Source of the DNA: Amphritea pacifica
Lineage (GTDB): Bacteria > Pseudomonadota > Gammaproteobacteria > Pseudomonadales > Balneatricaceae
Direction of reading: 5' to 3'
DNA length: 64,000 nt
Assembly: GCF_016924145.1 (NCBI RefSeq)
Contig: NZ_JAFFZO010000003.1
Location: 1 to 64,000 of the forward strand
In this document: positions 51,622-60,522 of the stretch, one piece after another
How positions within the stretch are numbered: position 1 is the first letter of the stretch
Layout of the letters: every line of letters begins with the position of its first letter
Position numbers and translations under genes: made by a program
Notes under the pieces: model-generated
Databases searched by the model: none
What the model was told of the DNA's origin: nothing
The model's input: only the letters and a program-made list of their open reading frames with translations

Positions 51622-51695
51622 GGATCTCCCTGATCTGTGTACTCAAAGATGCTGATGTATGAGGTGCAGAGCTTAAGGGGTTCCGACTAAGCTGG

Positions 51696-54600
51696 CTAGA
51701 CCTTTTTCAGCAGCGACAAAAAGCTGTGCTCCGGAACACCTTTACTGAACAGAAAACCCTGGGCGTAGAGGCAGCCTTCCTCAATCAGGAACTGGCGCTG
51801 CTGTTCCGTTTCCATTCCTTCAGCAATCACCTCCAGGCCCAGACTGTTTGCCAGTGCAATAATGGCCCTGGAGATCGCCTGATCATTTTTATCTTCGGGA
51901 ATATCACTGATAAAGGACTGATCAATTTTTAACCGGTCCAGAGGCAGGGTTTTCAGATAGCTCAGAGAGGAGTAACCCGTGCCAAAATCATCGATTGCCA
52001 GGCGGATACCCATCTCCCGCAGCTGCTTCAGCTCTTTACCCGCACGGCTGGGGTTGTTCATAATCACACCTTCGGTAATCTCAAGCTCAATCAGCTCACT
52101 GCTACACTGATGATGATCAAGTATTGCAGCCACCTCATCTGCAAGAATGTTAGAACCAAAATGGCGGGCTGAAATGTTGATCGATATTCGTGGCACCCGA
52201 TACCCCTGTTGTTGCCATTGGTGAATATTGTGGCATACGGTATTAAGCACCCAACGATCTATGTTCTGGATCATCCCGGTTTTCTCCGCCACCGGGATAA
52301 AACGAGAGGGGGGAATTGTGCCCATTTGCGGGTCGTTCCAGCGGATCAGGGCCTCTGCTCCTATTATGCTGTTATCCCGCAGGTCTATCTGTGGTTGATA
52401 GTGCAGCACAAACTGCTGATTCTCGATAGCATTACGTAGTGCGCCGACCATCAGAAATCGTTCAAAGGCCTGATCGGTCATCTCCTGAGTATAAAACTCA
52501 TAGCGGTTTTTACCGGCTGTTTTGGCCCGGTACATCGCGGTATCAGCGTTACGGATCAGTGCTTCTGGTTGCTCGGCGTCATCCGGGTAGAGGCTGATAC
52601 CGATACTGAGGCTGATATGTAGCTGCTCATCCAGATCTATAGGTTCATTAAATGCGGCCAGCAGGTTCTGGGCAATGGTAGCCGCGTCATCAGCGTTCAT
52701 CAGATCTTCGACAATGATCGTAAACTCATCACCGCCGAGGCGAGAGATCGTGTCATTTTCGCGAACATGGTGTTTGAGCCGTTCTGACACTTTTTTGAGT
52801 AGCTGATCGCCCAGATTATGGCCAAAGCTGTCGTTAATCTCTTTAAACTCATCCAGATCGATAAACAGCAGGGCGACGCCGGTTTTATTGCGCTTCGCAT
52901 GGCGTACAGCCTGTTTAAGCCGGTCGCCGAACAGTAACCGGTTGGGTAACTTGGTCAGGGGGTCGTGATGGGCCAGAAAATCAAGGCTTTTTTCTTTATC
53001 AAGCAGGGCTTTGCGGATAGACACATGGTCAGAAATATCCCGGCTTGATTCTACCAGCCCGGCCAGCTTGCCATCGGCATCGTAAAGCGGGCTGGCCATC
53101 AGCTCAAATGTCCGGACCTCGCCGCTCTTACAGGTATGCTCATGAATACGGGTGGTGGACTTCCTGCTGCTCATCACATCTGTCAGCGGACAGTGTTCGC
53201 AGGGAACTCCCTGTTTATGAAACATGTGATAGCAGGAGCTATCGCCGCTGGAGAGGCAGTTAAAGTAGTAATCATTTGCCGCCCGGTTTGACTTGATTAC
53301 TTTGTAATCCGTATCGATAACCATCACCGGGTCGCCGATACAATCAATCACTGCCTGCAGGAAGTTGCTCTCATTGCGCGCTCGCAGCTCAGCCTGTTTA
53401 CGTTCGGTAATATCACGCACGGTAGACAGGACCACCTGTTTACCATTGATCATCTGTAAGGTGGTGCTGATCTCAACAGGGACTTTACGCCCGTCAGAGG
53501 TAGTATGAACTGCCTCAAACAGTCCTCCCCGGGCATCAATACTAGCCAGACGTTTCCGCCAACGGGAAAGATCAGGCGATAGATCACTGATATCCGTGAT
53601 TGACATTTTAAGCAGCTGTTCACGCTTATAACCCAGATAATCACAAGTGGCCTGATTGATATCGAGAATTCGGGAGCTTTCTGCATCGATAACAAACAGG
53701 GCATCATGGCTTTGATCAATCAGTTGGCGAAACAGCTGAAGCTGCGAGTCCATTTTATGTTTCTCAGTGAGATTGGTCAGCAGGCAGTGGGTCTGGATAA
53801 AATTACCACTTTCATCCCGCATTATCTGACCATCTAACTGAATATCCAGGATCTCTCCCGTCCGGGTTCGTAGCTGATAATGAACATTTTCAACGAAACC
53901 ATTATTTGAGAATGAGGCAAAGCAGTGCCTGAACTTCTCCTCCTGACCGGCGGTCAGCAGTTGTTTGAATGCTGTACCAATAATCTCTCGCTTTTCATAC
54001 CCCATCAGTTTACGCCAGCAAGCGTTGACCTCAAGAATATAGCCATCAGCGTCGAGCGACTGGTAGGCGAGGGGAGAGTTCTCAAAAAAGCCCTGATAGT
54101 GATTGACCTTATTGCGGCTGCTTTCGAGTTTTTGATTCAGGTGGCTGATCGCATCCCGCATCATTTTGATAAAGTGGGTTTGTAGCCGGTCAATCAGGTG
54201 TTGCCGGGTCAGGAGTCCTATTATCTGCCCATCCGTATCGCAGACCAGCAGACGGCGTATCTGTTTTGTCTGCATCGTTTGCCGGGCTTGCAGCAAAGAG
54301 GTGCCCACGCCAATAAACTCAACCGGTCTGCTCATATAATCGCAGACTCTGGCGGTATTCAGATCTATCTGGTCATCCAGCAAGCGGACAACGTCCCGCT
54401 CAGTGAGAATACCTGAGGCATTATTGCTGTCGCCTACCACAACACTGCTGATCTTCTTATCACTCATTACCGAGAATGCGTAGCGCAGGGTACTATCCTG
54501 GGGGACAAACATAATCACCCGTTCCATGACCGCTTCGACATGCTTGATTTCGGCCAGATATTCAAACCCCAGGTGTTGAACAAAATCGGTTTCAGTCGCT

Positions 54601-54950
54601 ATTCCTCTGAGAGAGCCATCCCGATTGATGACAACAATATGGCGCAGGTTTTCCCGCTGCATCTGCTCATAGGCATGCTGAAAATCACAATCCCCGAAAA
54701 GGGTTTTCACCGGTGATGTCATGATATCACCGGCTTTCAGTTCACTCAGATCAGTTTCAGCAGAGCTGACCAGGCGGAGGATATCTTTCTCGGTGATAAT
54801 ACCTATCGGTTCTCGCTGATCAATAATGACGATCGAGCTTACATGAGATTTGCGCATGCGATGCAGGACCTTTAAAGCGGCATCGGTCGGGTGGGCGTGC
54901 AAAACGTCCAGGCTGCAAATGGTATTCAGAGTAACTACTGATTCCGACAT
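51696..54950 (-). CDS. CBS-PAS-GGDEF-EAL cyclic-di-GMP protein
   Basis: 1084 residues. Order: four CBS motifs (about 1-260, two Bateman modules that may bind adenosyl nucleotides), a short coiled linker, three PAS domains (about 285-640), GGDEF (about 655-815) and EAL (about 825-1080). GGDEF is intact (RLGGDEF) with an inhibitory I-site REND five residues upstream. EAL keeps EALIRW, EITEG, DDFGTGYSSL and KIDQSF, so both synthesis and hydrolysis are possible. The third PAS has a C-x10-C-x2-C cluster. I start at ATG 54950 (MSESVVTL); a TTG at 54995 adds 15 residues. No membrane segment, so cytoplasmic. Confidence 0.92.
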   Translation of the reverse strand: MSESVVTLNTICSLDVLHAHPTDAALKVLHRMRKSHVSSIVIIDQREPIGIITEKDILRLVSSAETDLSELKAGDIMTSPVKTLFGDCDFQHAYEQMQRENLRHIVVINRDGSLRGIATETDFVQHLGFEYLAEIKHVEAVMERVIMFVPQDSTLRYAFSVMSDKKISSVVVGDSNNASGILTERDVVRLLDDQIDLNTARVCDYMSRPVEFIGVGTSLLQARQTMQTKQIRRLLVCDTDGQIIGLLTRQHLIDRLQTHFIKMMRDAISHLNQKLESSRNKVNHYQGFFENSPLAYQSLDADGYILEVNACWRKLMGYEKREIIGTAFKQLLTAGQEEKFRHCFASFSNNGFVENVHYQLRTRTGEILDIQLDGQIMRDESGNFIQTHCLLTNLTEKHKMDSQLQLFRQLIDQSHDALFVIDAESSRILDINQATCDYLGYKREQLLKMSITDISDLSPDLSRWRKRLASIDARGGLFEAVHTTSDGRKVPVEISTTLQMINGKQVVLSTVRDITERKQAELRARNESNFLQAVIDCIGDPVMVIDTDYKVIKSNRAANDYYFNCLSSGDSSCYHMFHKQGVPCEHCPLTDVMSSRKSTTRIHEHTCKSGEVRTFELMASPLYDADGKLAGLVESSRDISDHVSIRKALLDKEKSLDFLAHHDPLTKLPNRLLFGDRLKQAVRHAKRNKTGVALLFIDLDEFKEINDSFGHNLGDQLLKKVSERLKHHVRENDTISRLGGDEFTIIVEDLMNADDAATIAQNLLAAFNEPIDLDEQLHISLSIGISLYPDDAEQPEALIRNADTAMYRAKTAGKNRYEFYTQEMTDQAFERFLMVGALRNAIENQQFVLHYQPQIDLRDNSIIGAEALIRWNDPQMGTIPPSRFIPVAEKTGMIQNIDRWVLNTVCHNIHQWQQQGYRVPRISINISARHFGSNILADEVAAILDHHQCSSELIELEITEGVIMNNPSRAGKELKQLREMGIRLAIDDFGTGYSSLSYLKTLPLDRLKIDQSFISDIPEDKNDQAISRAIIALANSLGLEVIAEGMETEQQRQFLIEEGCLYAQGFLFSKGVPEHSFLSLLKKV

Positions 54951-55323
54951 CAATCTTATGTCCTTACGTCCCAAACCTTCGAAAAACGTTTCCAACCCTG
55001 TTGGATTTAAAAACTATACCTGCAGACACCTTTGATATCTCCCCTTGATAAGCAGAATTACCGGGTAAAACTAGTGCCAAAGCTATCACAGGAGCAGAGA
55101 TAATGTATTGATCAGGCTCGTTAATGTAACCATTTCGCGCTATTGACAGTTATTCTTTACTCTTTGGAATTAGTCATTTTATATCCGGGCATTGAAGCTT
55201 GCCTGTCTTCTGGTAACGTACAAGCGGATAATAAAAATTAACATCAGACCTTCGTGGTGAAGCCCTTGATGCTAAAAAGATCTAAAAGGGCGCGCTGCTG
55301 AACAATTACACCAGAGAGTGAGC
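54951..55323. other. Divergent intergenic region before fahA
   Basis: About 370 bp between the leftward c-di-GMP gene and rightward fahA. It must hold both promoters. I see no operator, repeat or small gene that stands out. Confidence 0.4.
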
Positions 55324-56634
55324 ATGCCTGTACTGAATGAAACCCATCATCCTGATTTGCGCAGCTGGGTGAGCTGTGCAAACCACCCGGATACCGATTT
55401 CCCTATCCAGAACCTGCCATTTGCTGAGTTTCGCCGCAAAAACTCGGAAGAGTCATTCAGAGGAGGGGTGGCGATTGGTGATCAGGTGCTTGATCTTGCC
55501 GCCGCCCAGCATCTGTTCTCCGGTGAGGCGGCGGTCGGGGCAGCGGCGTGTGCCGCGCCAACACTGAACCACTTTATGTCACTGGGCAGGTCAGTTTGGT
55601 CTGCTTTGCGTCTGGCGCTATCGAGGGGTCTGCGTGAAGGCGCAGAAGAGCAGGGGGCGCTGCAAGGCTGTCTGATTCCGCAGCATGAGGTCGAGTACAG
55701 TCTGCCCTGTACTATTGGTGATTACACCGATTTCTATACATCAGTGTTCCATGCTACCCGCGTTGGCAGCCTGTTTCGTCCCGATAACCCGTTGCTGCCA
55801 AACTATAAGTGGATACCGATCGGTTACCATGGGCGCAGCTCTTCTATTGATGTTTCGGGGCAAACATTCAAACGGCCACAGGGGCAGATCAAAGCCCCGG
55901 ATGCTGCTGAACCCTCCCTGAGCCCCTGTCAGCGGTTGGATTATGAGCTGGAGGTTGGCATCTATATCGGCCAGGGCAATGCCCTGGGTGAACCGGTCGT
56001 TCTGGATGACAGTGATCAGCATGTGTTTGGTTACTGCCTCTTTAATGACTGGTCGGCCCGGGATATTCAGGCCTGGGAATATCAGCCTCTGGGGCCGTTT
56101 CTGGCGAAAAACTTTGCCTCGACCGTGTCGCCCTGGATTGTCACCAATGAAGCTTTATTACCCTACAGAACAGCGTTTAAGCGTGATGTTGCTGATCCTC
56201 AGCCGCTGTCCTATCTGTCATCCAGAAAGAATAGCGAGGAAGGCGCGCTTGATATCAGGCTGGAGGTGCTGCTGCAGACTCAGCAGATGCGCCACCATAA
56301 CCAGGAACCTGCTAAACTCTCTGAGTCTAATTTTGTTTACTCCTACTGGACCGTTGCCCAGATGGTGGCTCACCACACGGTGAATGGCTGCAATCTGCGT
56401 CCTGGCGATTTTTTTGGTTCTGGCACGCAATCCGGACCGGAGCATGAGCAGGGAGGATCATTACTGGAACTGAGTTGTGGTGGTAAAGAGCCTGTTACGC
56501 TGCCAAATGGTGAGCAGCGAACTTTCCTGGAGGATGGTGATACCGTAGTGATGCGTGGATACTGTGAAAAAGAGGGCGCGGCACGCATCGGTTTTGGCGA
56601 GGTTGCCAGTACCGTACTACCGGCAAGCAACTGA
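55324..56634 (+). CDS. fahA: Fumarylacetoacetase
   Basis: Last step of tyrosine/homogentisate breakdown, hydrolysing fumarylacetoacetate to fumarate and acetoacetate. The N-terminal SH3-like domain is followed by the FAH fold: DYTDFYTSVFHATRVGSLFRP (metal Asp and catalytic His), KWIPIGYHGRSSSIDVSG, LDYELEVGIYIG, FNDWSARDIQAWEYQPLGPF and FFGSGTQSGPE. Length is 436 aa from ATG 55324. It is an orphan: hmgA, hppD and a clear maiA are not adjacent; the GST gene 1.5 kb on is not a convincing maleylacetoacetate isomerase. Confidence 0.96.
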   Translation: MPVLNETHHPDLRSWVSCANHPDTDFPIQNLPFAEFRRKNSEESFRGGVAIGDQVLDLAAAQHLFSGEAAVGAAACAAPTLNHFMSLGRSVWSALRLALSRGLREGAEEQGALQGCLIPQHEVEYSLPCTIGDYTDFYTSVFHATRVGSLFRPDNPLLPNYKWIPIGYHGRSSSIDVSGQTFKRPQGQIKAPDAAEPSLSPCQRLDYELEVGIYIGQGNALGEPVVLDDSDQHVFGYCLFNDWSARDIQAWEYQPLGPFLAKNFASTVSPWIVTNEALLPYRTAFKRDVADPQPLSYLSSRKNSEEGALDIRLEVLLQTQQMRHHNQEPAKLSESNFVYSYWTVAQMVAHHTVNGCNLRPGDFFGSGTQSGPEHEQGGSLLELSCGGKEPVTLPNGEQRTFLEDGDTVVMRGYCEKEGAARIGFGEVASTVLPASN

Positions 56635-56655
56635 TGTTATAGCCCATAAGTAAAA

Positions 56656-56677
56656 CGGCAGCCGTTAAAGGCTGCCG
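56656..56677. terminator. Hairpin between fahA and the small basic protein gene
   Basis: Perfect CGGCAGCC / GGCTGCCG stem with a 6-nt loop. A TTTTA tract follows on the minus strand, so it best serves the leftward small gene; on the + strand the tail is only CTTCT. Confidence 0.65.
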
Positions 56678-56692
56678 CTTCTGACAAGTGAT

Positions 56693-56863
56693 CTATTGTT
56701 TCGGCTTCTTTTTAAACAGGCTCAGTAACTTCTGTTTCGGATCCTGCTCTTCGGTAGGAAGCGCTTTCTCAAACTTACTTTTCAGCTCGTTGAGTTGCTT
56801 CTCTTTACGCTTATGGCGCAGATCGTCCCGCTTACTATTGATATCGACAACGTTATCGCTCAT
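56693..56863 (-). CDS. 56-residue basic, helical protein
   Basis: ATG at 56863-56861, stop TAG at 56695-56693. The protein begins MSDNVVDINSKRDDLRHKRK, continues with an amphipathic, coiled-coil-like stretch (QLNELKSKFEKAL) and ends in FKKKPKQ. About a third of the residues are Lys or Arg. The binding site before the ATG is weak. The stop is followed by a hairpin, and the frame shows clear protein-like composition, which supports a real gene. The charge suggests nucleic-acid or ribosome contact, but the function is unknown. It is encoded on the same strand as, and downstream of, the M50 protease gene. Confidence 0.65.
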   Translation of the reverse strand: MSDNVVDINSKRDDLRHKRKEKQLNELKSKFEKALPTEEQDPKQKLLSLFKKKPKQ

Positions 56864-56934
56864 ATCTACCACTCATGGCTGCTCTTGATAACTGCTTCTG
56901 AAGCCTGCTTGTTTTAGCCTCAACAAGTAACAGT

Positions 56935-58023
56935 TTAGCTCTGCAACACCTTTAACGGAAGTCCTAACAGCGCATCGCCCATGCCATGAAAATACCAGAT
57001 AATGGCAATCAACCCTCCGATAGTGAATAGATACCAGAGTGTGGAAACGATCTGACCATAACGATCCAGTGGCAACAGCAGGCTATGGTGCCGGCTACGC
57101 CATTCGAAAAGCACCTCAACAGTGCCGATAATCAGAAGAAAACCCAGCAGTGCCAGACCGAAGGTATAGCTGAGCCAGATGCCGCCCGCTGCCGCAGCCC
57201 CACAGAGCACGATTCCCGCCAGCGAGTTCATTGAGAAGGCGATGCTTTTCAGTACATGTCCACCGTCCAGCGGCAGAATCGGCAGCAGATTAAACAGGTT
57301 CAGCAGGGCATTGAATGCACTCAATCCGGCAAAAAACATCGACCCGGTTACCCAGTAGGCGACCAGGCTCAACAGTGACAGCGCAAAACCGAAAAATGGC
57401 CCCATCAGCGAGATACAGACATCCTGCCAGCGGGTATTGATACGGGCATCGCTCAGGGCCAGGCCCCCAACAAAGGGGATCAGATAGATCCCTTTGGTTT
57501 TCATACCAAAATGTTTCATCGCCCGGATATGACCATATTCATGCACCACCAGGCAGAAGATCAGAGCCAGGGCAAAGGGCAGGGAGAAAAACCAGGAGTA
57601 GGCGGCCAGACTGGCACCGGCCATCACCACCTTGATCACCTTGGCACTTTTCAGTAACTTCAAGCCCAGTGCACCAAGACCGACAATACTTAATGAGGCT
57701 TTCTCCTGACGTATCGGCGCCTGAGGCACTTTTTGCTCCATCGCTGCGCGGCCATGCTCTGCGTGGGCAACCAACTGGTCGCCCATAAAGAAACGGTAGC
57801 GAATCCTGACCGGGTCCCACTCAATCTCCGTTTCCAGACGACAGATCAGCGTTTCTCCCTGATCATTCTGCAACTCAAACCGATGTTCACTGATACCGTC
57901 AAAACAGCTGTCTGCATCCCGCCGGGAAACCGGGGTATTGTTCCAGTACAGCAGTTGCCAGCCCGCCATCGAGCCTTCCAGGCGCAGGTTGTGCCCCTGA
58001 TAATCCAGATTAAGTAGTTCCAC
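56935..58023 (-). CDS. M50 site-2-protease-family membrane metalloprotease
   Basis: 362 residues. The N-terminal 120 are soluble and beta-rich, ending in a basic linker. Then five or six membrane helices carry the zinc motif HEYGH in LVVHEYGHIRAMKHFGMKTKG and the third ligand Asp in NLLPILPLDGGHVLK. This is the site-2 protease arrangement (SpoIVFB/YdjI-like), without PDZ domains. Substrate unknown. The GTG start has AGGA 7-8 nt upstream. It is divergent from the GST gene. Confidence 0.85.
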   Translation of the reverse strand: MELLNLDYQGHNLRLEGSMAGWQLLYWNNTPVSRRDADSCFDGISEHRFELQNDQGETLICRLETEIEWDPVRIRYRFFMGDQLVAHAEHGRAAMEQKVPQAPIRQEKASLSIVGLGALGLKLLKSAKVIKVVMAGASLAAYSWFFSLPFALALIFCLVVHEYGHIRAMKHFGMKTKGIYLIPFVGGLALSDARINTRWQDVCISLMGPFFGFALSLLSLVAYWVTGSMFFAGLSAFNALLNLFNLLPILPLDGGHVLKSIAFSMNSLAGIVLCGAAAAGGIWLSYTFGLALLGFLLIIGTVEVLFEWRSRHHSLLLPLDRYGQIVSTLWYLFTIGGLIAIIWYFHGMGDALLGLPLKVLQS

Positions 58024-58143
58024 TTCCGTTTCCTGCCAAAAGGTATCGGCCGGAATGGTTGCATAAGTTGATGGCAGTTTAAAGTGACTTCTTCTGCCAG
58101 GCAGGTAGACTGCGTTTTTTGTAATCAGCTAATCATTATTGCT

Positions 58144-58821
58144 ATGACACCAGACCTTCCTATTCTTTATTCTTTTCGCCGTTGTCCCTATGCCATGCGT
58201 GCCCGGCTGGCGGTTGTCTATAGCGGCATCGTTGTTGAACTGCGCGAAGTGGTATTGAAAAATAAGCCCGCCGAACTGTTGCAGGCCTCGCCAAAAGGTA
58301 CCGTACCGGTTTTAGTACTGCCCGCTTCGTCTGAAAAAGAGGGGCGAGTGATCGATGAGAGCAGAGATATTATGCGCTGGGCGTTAAGATTGAATGATCC
58401 GGAAAACTGGCTCTGCGCTGATGATCCGGATCGCCTGTGGCAAAGAGAGGCTCTGATTCAGGAGAATGACGCTGTCTTCAAGCAGCATCTGGATCGTTAT
58501 AAATACTTTGAGCGTTATCCGGAGCATCCGCAACACTATTACCGTGAGCAGTGTGAAACGACTCTGGTCAAATTTGAACGCCTGCTGCAGCAGCACGACT
58601 TTCTCACCGGAGACCACTGTCGTCTGGCTGATATGGCGATCTTCCCCTTTATCCGTCAGTTTGCCCATGTGGATCGGGAGTGGTTTTACAATGCGCCGTA
58701 CCCGTCGCTGCAACGCTGGCTGGATCACCACCTGCAATCGCCACTCTTTATCGAAGCCATGAAAAAATACCGGCAATGGCAAGAGGGGACGGAGCCACAG
58801 CTGTTTCCCGCCCCTCAGTAG
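58144..58821 (+). CDS. Glutathione S-transferase family protein
   Basis: 225 aa from ATG 58144. Thioredoxin-like N domain starting ILYSFRRCPYAMRARLAV, with a CPYAxR active-site motif like omega-class or glutaredoxin-2-type GSTs, and GTVPVL cis-Pro for glutathione. The C-terminal helical domain ends around 210 and includes HCRLADMAIFPFIRQFAHVD. The Cys motif suggests thiol-transferase or dehydroascorbate-type chemistry rather than maleylacetoacetate isomerase. The frame extends to 58084, but that part is upstream leader. Confidence 0.88.
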   Translation: MTPDLPILYSFRRCPYAMRARLAVVYSGIVVELREVVLKNKPAELLQASPKGTVPVLVLPASSEKEGRVIDESRDIMRWALRLNDPENWLCADDPDRLWQREALIQENDAVFKQHLDRYKYFERYPEHPQHYYREQCETTLVKFERLLQQHDFLTGDHCRLADMAIFPFIRQFAHVDREWFYNAPYPSLQRWLDHHLQSPLFIEAMKKYRQWQEGTEPQLFPAPQ

Positions 58822-58827
58822 CATTAA

Positions 58828-59244
58828 TCAGTGCCCCATTGCTACGCAGATCTGGTGCATATCCTGTTCGCTAACCTCAAACAGTCCAAAGCGGAACGGG
58901 TAGCCCCAGTTTTTCTTACCCGCAGAGAACTCCAGCCGATCCAGCAGGGGCAGAATCGACACCTCCCGGGTATCAAACCAGCTAAGATCCCGCCTGAATG
59001 GCTTAAACCCATTGCCCATATCAACCTGATAAGGCTCCCCCGGTTTTACACGACCACAGCCGGTGAATGCCTGCAGTCTGGTTTTATCACCCAGAGTCTC
59101 CACAGGGGAGTAATAGGCAACAAGGTCCCCCGGAGTGATTCGCTTCAGTGGAGCCGCTTTGCCATGACAGACCTGCATAAATCCTCCTGCGCGGCCCGTT
59201 CTGACATGGTCTGCTGAAGCAACAGCAATCCAGTTACGACTCAT
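58828..59244 (-). CDS. EVE-domain protein
   Basis: 138-residue stand-alone EVE (UPF0310-type) domain of the PUA-like superfamily: [32 protein letters not shown] at the N terminus, [11 protein letters not shown], and [13 protein letters not shown] at the end. EVE domains bind modified bases in DNA or RNA. It overlaps the upstream VOC gene by 4 bp, so they form one transcript, whose promoter has a likely operator of the WYL regulator encoded further upstream. Confidence 0.88.
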   Translation of the reverse strand: MSRNWIAVASADHVRTGRAGGFMQVCHGKAAPLKRITPGDLVAYYSPVETLGDKTRLQAFTGCGRVKPGEPYQVDMGNGFKPFRRDLSWFDTREVSILPLLDRLEFSAGKKNWGYPFRFGLFEVSEQDMHQICVAMGH

Positions 59245-59612
59245 GATTCAGCAGGGGAGAAAACTCTGAGACGATTGCCATCCGGATCCAGGGCAACAAA
59301 GGTATAGCCGAACTCCATTGCGGTGGGCTCCTGTATCATTGTCAGCCCGCGATCTTGCCAGCGGTGGTAAATACGGCTGACCTCTGCCTTGTCAGGCAGT
59401 GGAAATGCGATCTCTCCGCTGATGCCCAGTGTCTCGACGGCGGGCTGCACATCCTGCTTTTGCCACAGGCCGAACTTCATGCCGCTATCTAAAACAAACA
59501 GGGCAAAATTTGGCGAGTTCTCTACCGGGGATTTCTCCAGTAGTGTGCTGTAAAACTCAACACTGTGGGATGGGTTTTCTACGTAAAGAATAATAAAGTT
59601 GCTATCTGGCAT
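59241..59612 (-). CDS. VOC-family (glyoxalase/bleomycin-resistance-like) protein
   Basis: 123 residues with paired VOC modules: [20 protein letters not shown] at the N terminus, the [17 protein letters not shown] strand block, and [16 protein letters not shown] at the end. The substrate is unknown; relatives bind small metabolites or drugs. It overlaps the EVE gene by 4 bp. Its upstream region holds the same TGACA direct-repeat operator as the promoter of the WYL regulator gene. Confidence 0.85.
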   Translation of the reverse strand: MPDSNFIILYVENPSHSVEFYSTLLEKSPVENSPNFALFVLDSGMKFGLWQKQDVQPAVETLGISGEIAFPLPDKAEVSRIYHRWQDRGLTMIQEPTAMEFGYTFVALDPDGNRLRVFSPAES

Positions 59613-59685
59613 GACGGTATCCTTGTGTAATTCAGTAGAGGGAGCATCTTCTGATGCCCGACATCTGCAGAGTACAGAAAGGTAC

Positions 59686-59701
59686 TGTCAGTTTTTGTCA
59701 G
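59686..59701. promoter_or_regulatory. Operator candidate upstream of VOC-EVE operon
   Basis: On the minus strand CTGACAAAAACTGACA: TGACA repeated directly at 10-bp spacing. The element upstream of the WYL regulator gene at 60507-60522 differs at one base. A shared element before both transcripts points to the neighbouring regulator as the binder. Confidence 0.6.
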
Positions 59702-59774
59702 TAGTGTTTTATTTCTTCTTAAAACAGAGGGTAGGGAGATCACTGTGCAGAATTGTGTGACTCAATACCCATTA

Positions 59775-60461
59775 TCAAGTGATACCTTCCGCTGTTCGCC
59801 ACTCACTCAGCAAGTGTCGCCGTCGGCGGGGGTAATGCTCTGCGCACATTTCAAACTGTAAAATTCTATCGGTACGAAAGTGACGGAAGGCCTGACGCAG
59901 CTCGCACCATCCGACTAACACCCGCAGATTATCGAAATAGCCCAGAGCAAATGGCCAGATCGTCCGGGTTGATTCCTGTTCTTGCAGGTCGAGATAGTGA
60001 ATGGTGATTTTCTGTTCTGTACGGATCGCCTGGCGAATCTGCGAAAATTCCGCTGGCTCTGCTGTTGCAGGCTGTTTTGATGGGCCGATAAGCAGGGTAT
60101 TTTCATCCAGTGAGTTTTTCAAATCCTTTGGCAGAACCGAGGCGATCTTCACCAGCGCGCTCCGGGCACTGTCACTCAGCTCTGAATCAGTGCGACTTGC
60201 CACCCAGCGGGAGCCCAATACCAGCGCCTCTAACTCCTCTTCGGTAAACATCAGCGGAGGGAGCATAAAACCAGGCTTGAGCACATAACCCAGCCCCGGT
60301 TCTCCCTCTATACTGGCCCCCTGTTGCTGCAAGCTGGCGATATCCCGATAGAGTGTTCGCAGGCTGATACCCAGCGTTTCCGCCAATTGATAACCCGGGG
60401 CAGGGTAGCGATAACTCCGTAACAGATGGATCAGTTTGAGTAAGCGTTCAGAGCGTGACAC
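59775..60461 (-). CDS. YafY/DeoR-type HTH regulator with WYL domain
   Basis: 228 residues. N-terminal winged HTH (about 1-60; ERLLKLIHLLRSYRYP, LGISLRTLYRDIASLQQQG) and a WYL ligand-sensing domain (about 130-205; ITIHYLDLQEQ, GYFDNLRVLVGWCELRQAFRHFRTDRI). WYL regulators bind nucleotides or nucleic-acid ligands and often control stress, DNA repair or defence genes. It lies 160 bp upstream of the VOC-EVE operon on the same strand. Direct-repeat operators before both suggest it controls itself and the operon. Confidence 0.9.
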   Translation of the reverse strand: MSRSERLLKLIHLLRSYRYPAPGYQLAETLGISLRTLYRDIASLQQQGASIEGEPGLGYVLKPGFMLPPLMFTEEELEALVLGSRWVASRTDSELSDSARSALVKIASVLPKDLKNSLDENTLLIGPSKQPATAEPAEFSQIRQAIRTEQKITIHYLDLQEQESTRTIWPFALGYFDNLRVLVGWCELRQAFRHFRTDRILQFEMCAEHYPRRRRHLLSEWRTAEGIT

Positions 60462-60506
60462 GGATTAATTCCATTCAAAAATAAGGCTGTCAGTATAGCC
60501 AATATG

Positions 60507-60522
60507 CTGACAAAAAATGACA
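60507..60522. promoter_or_regulatory. Operator candidate upstream of WYL regulator gene
   Basis: CTGACAAAAAATGACA on the + strand, a TGACA direct repeat at 10-bp spacing, set within the outer inverted repeat TGCTG/CAGCA. An inverted half-site TGTCAG lies nearby at 60488-60493. It matches the site before the VOC gene in 15 of 16 positions. Autoregulation is the likely meaning. Confidence 0.6.
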
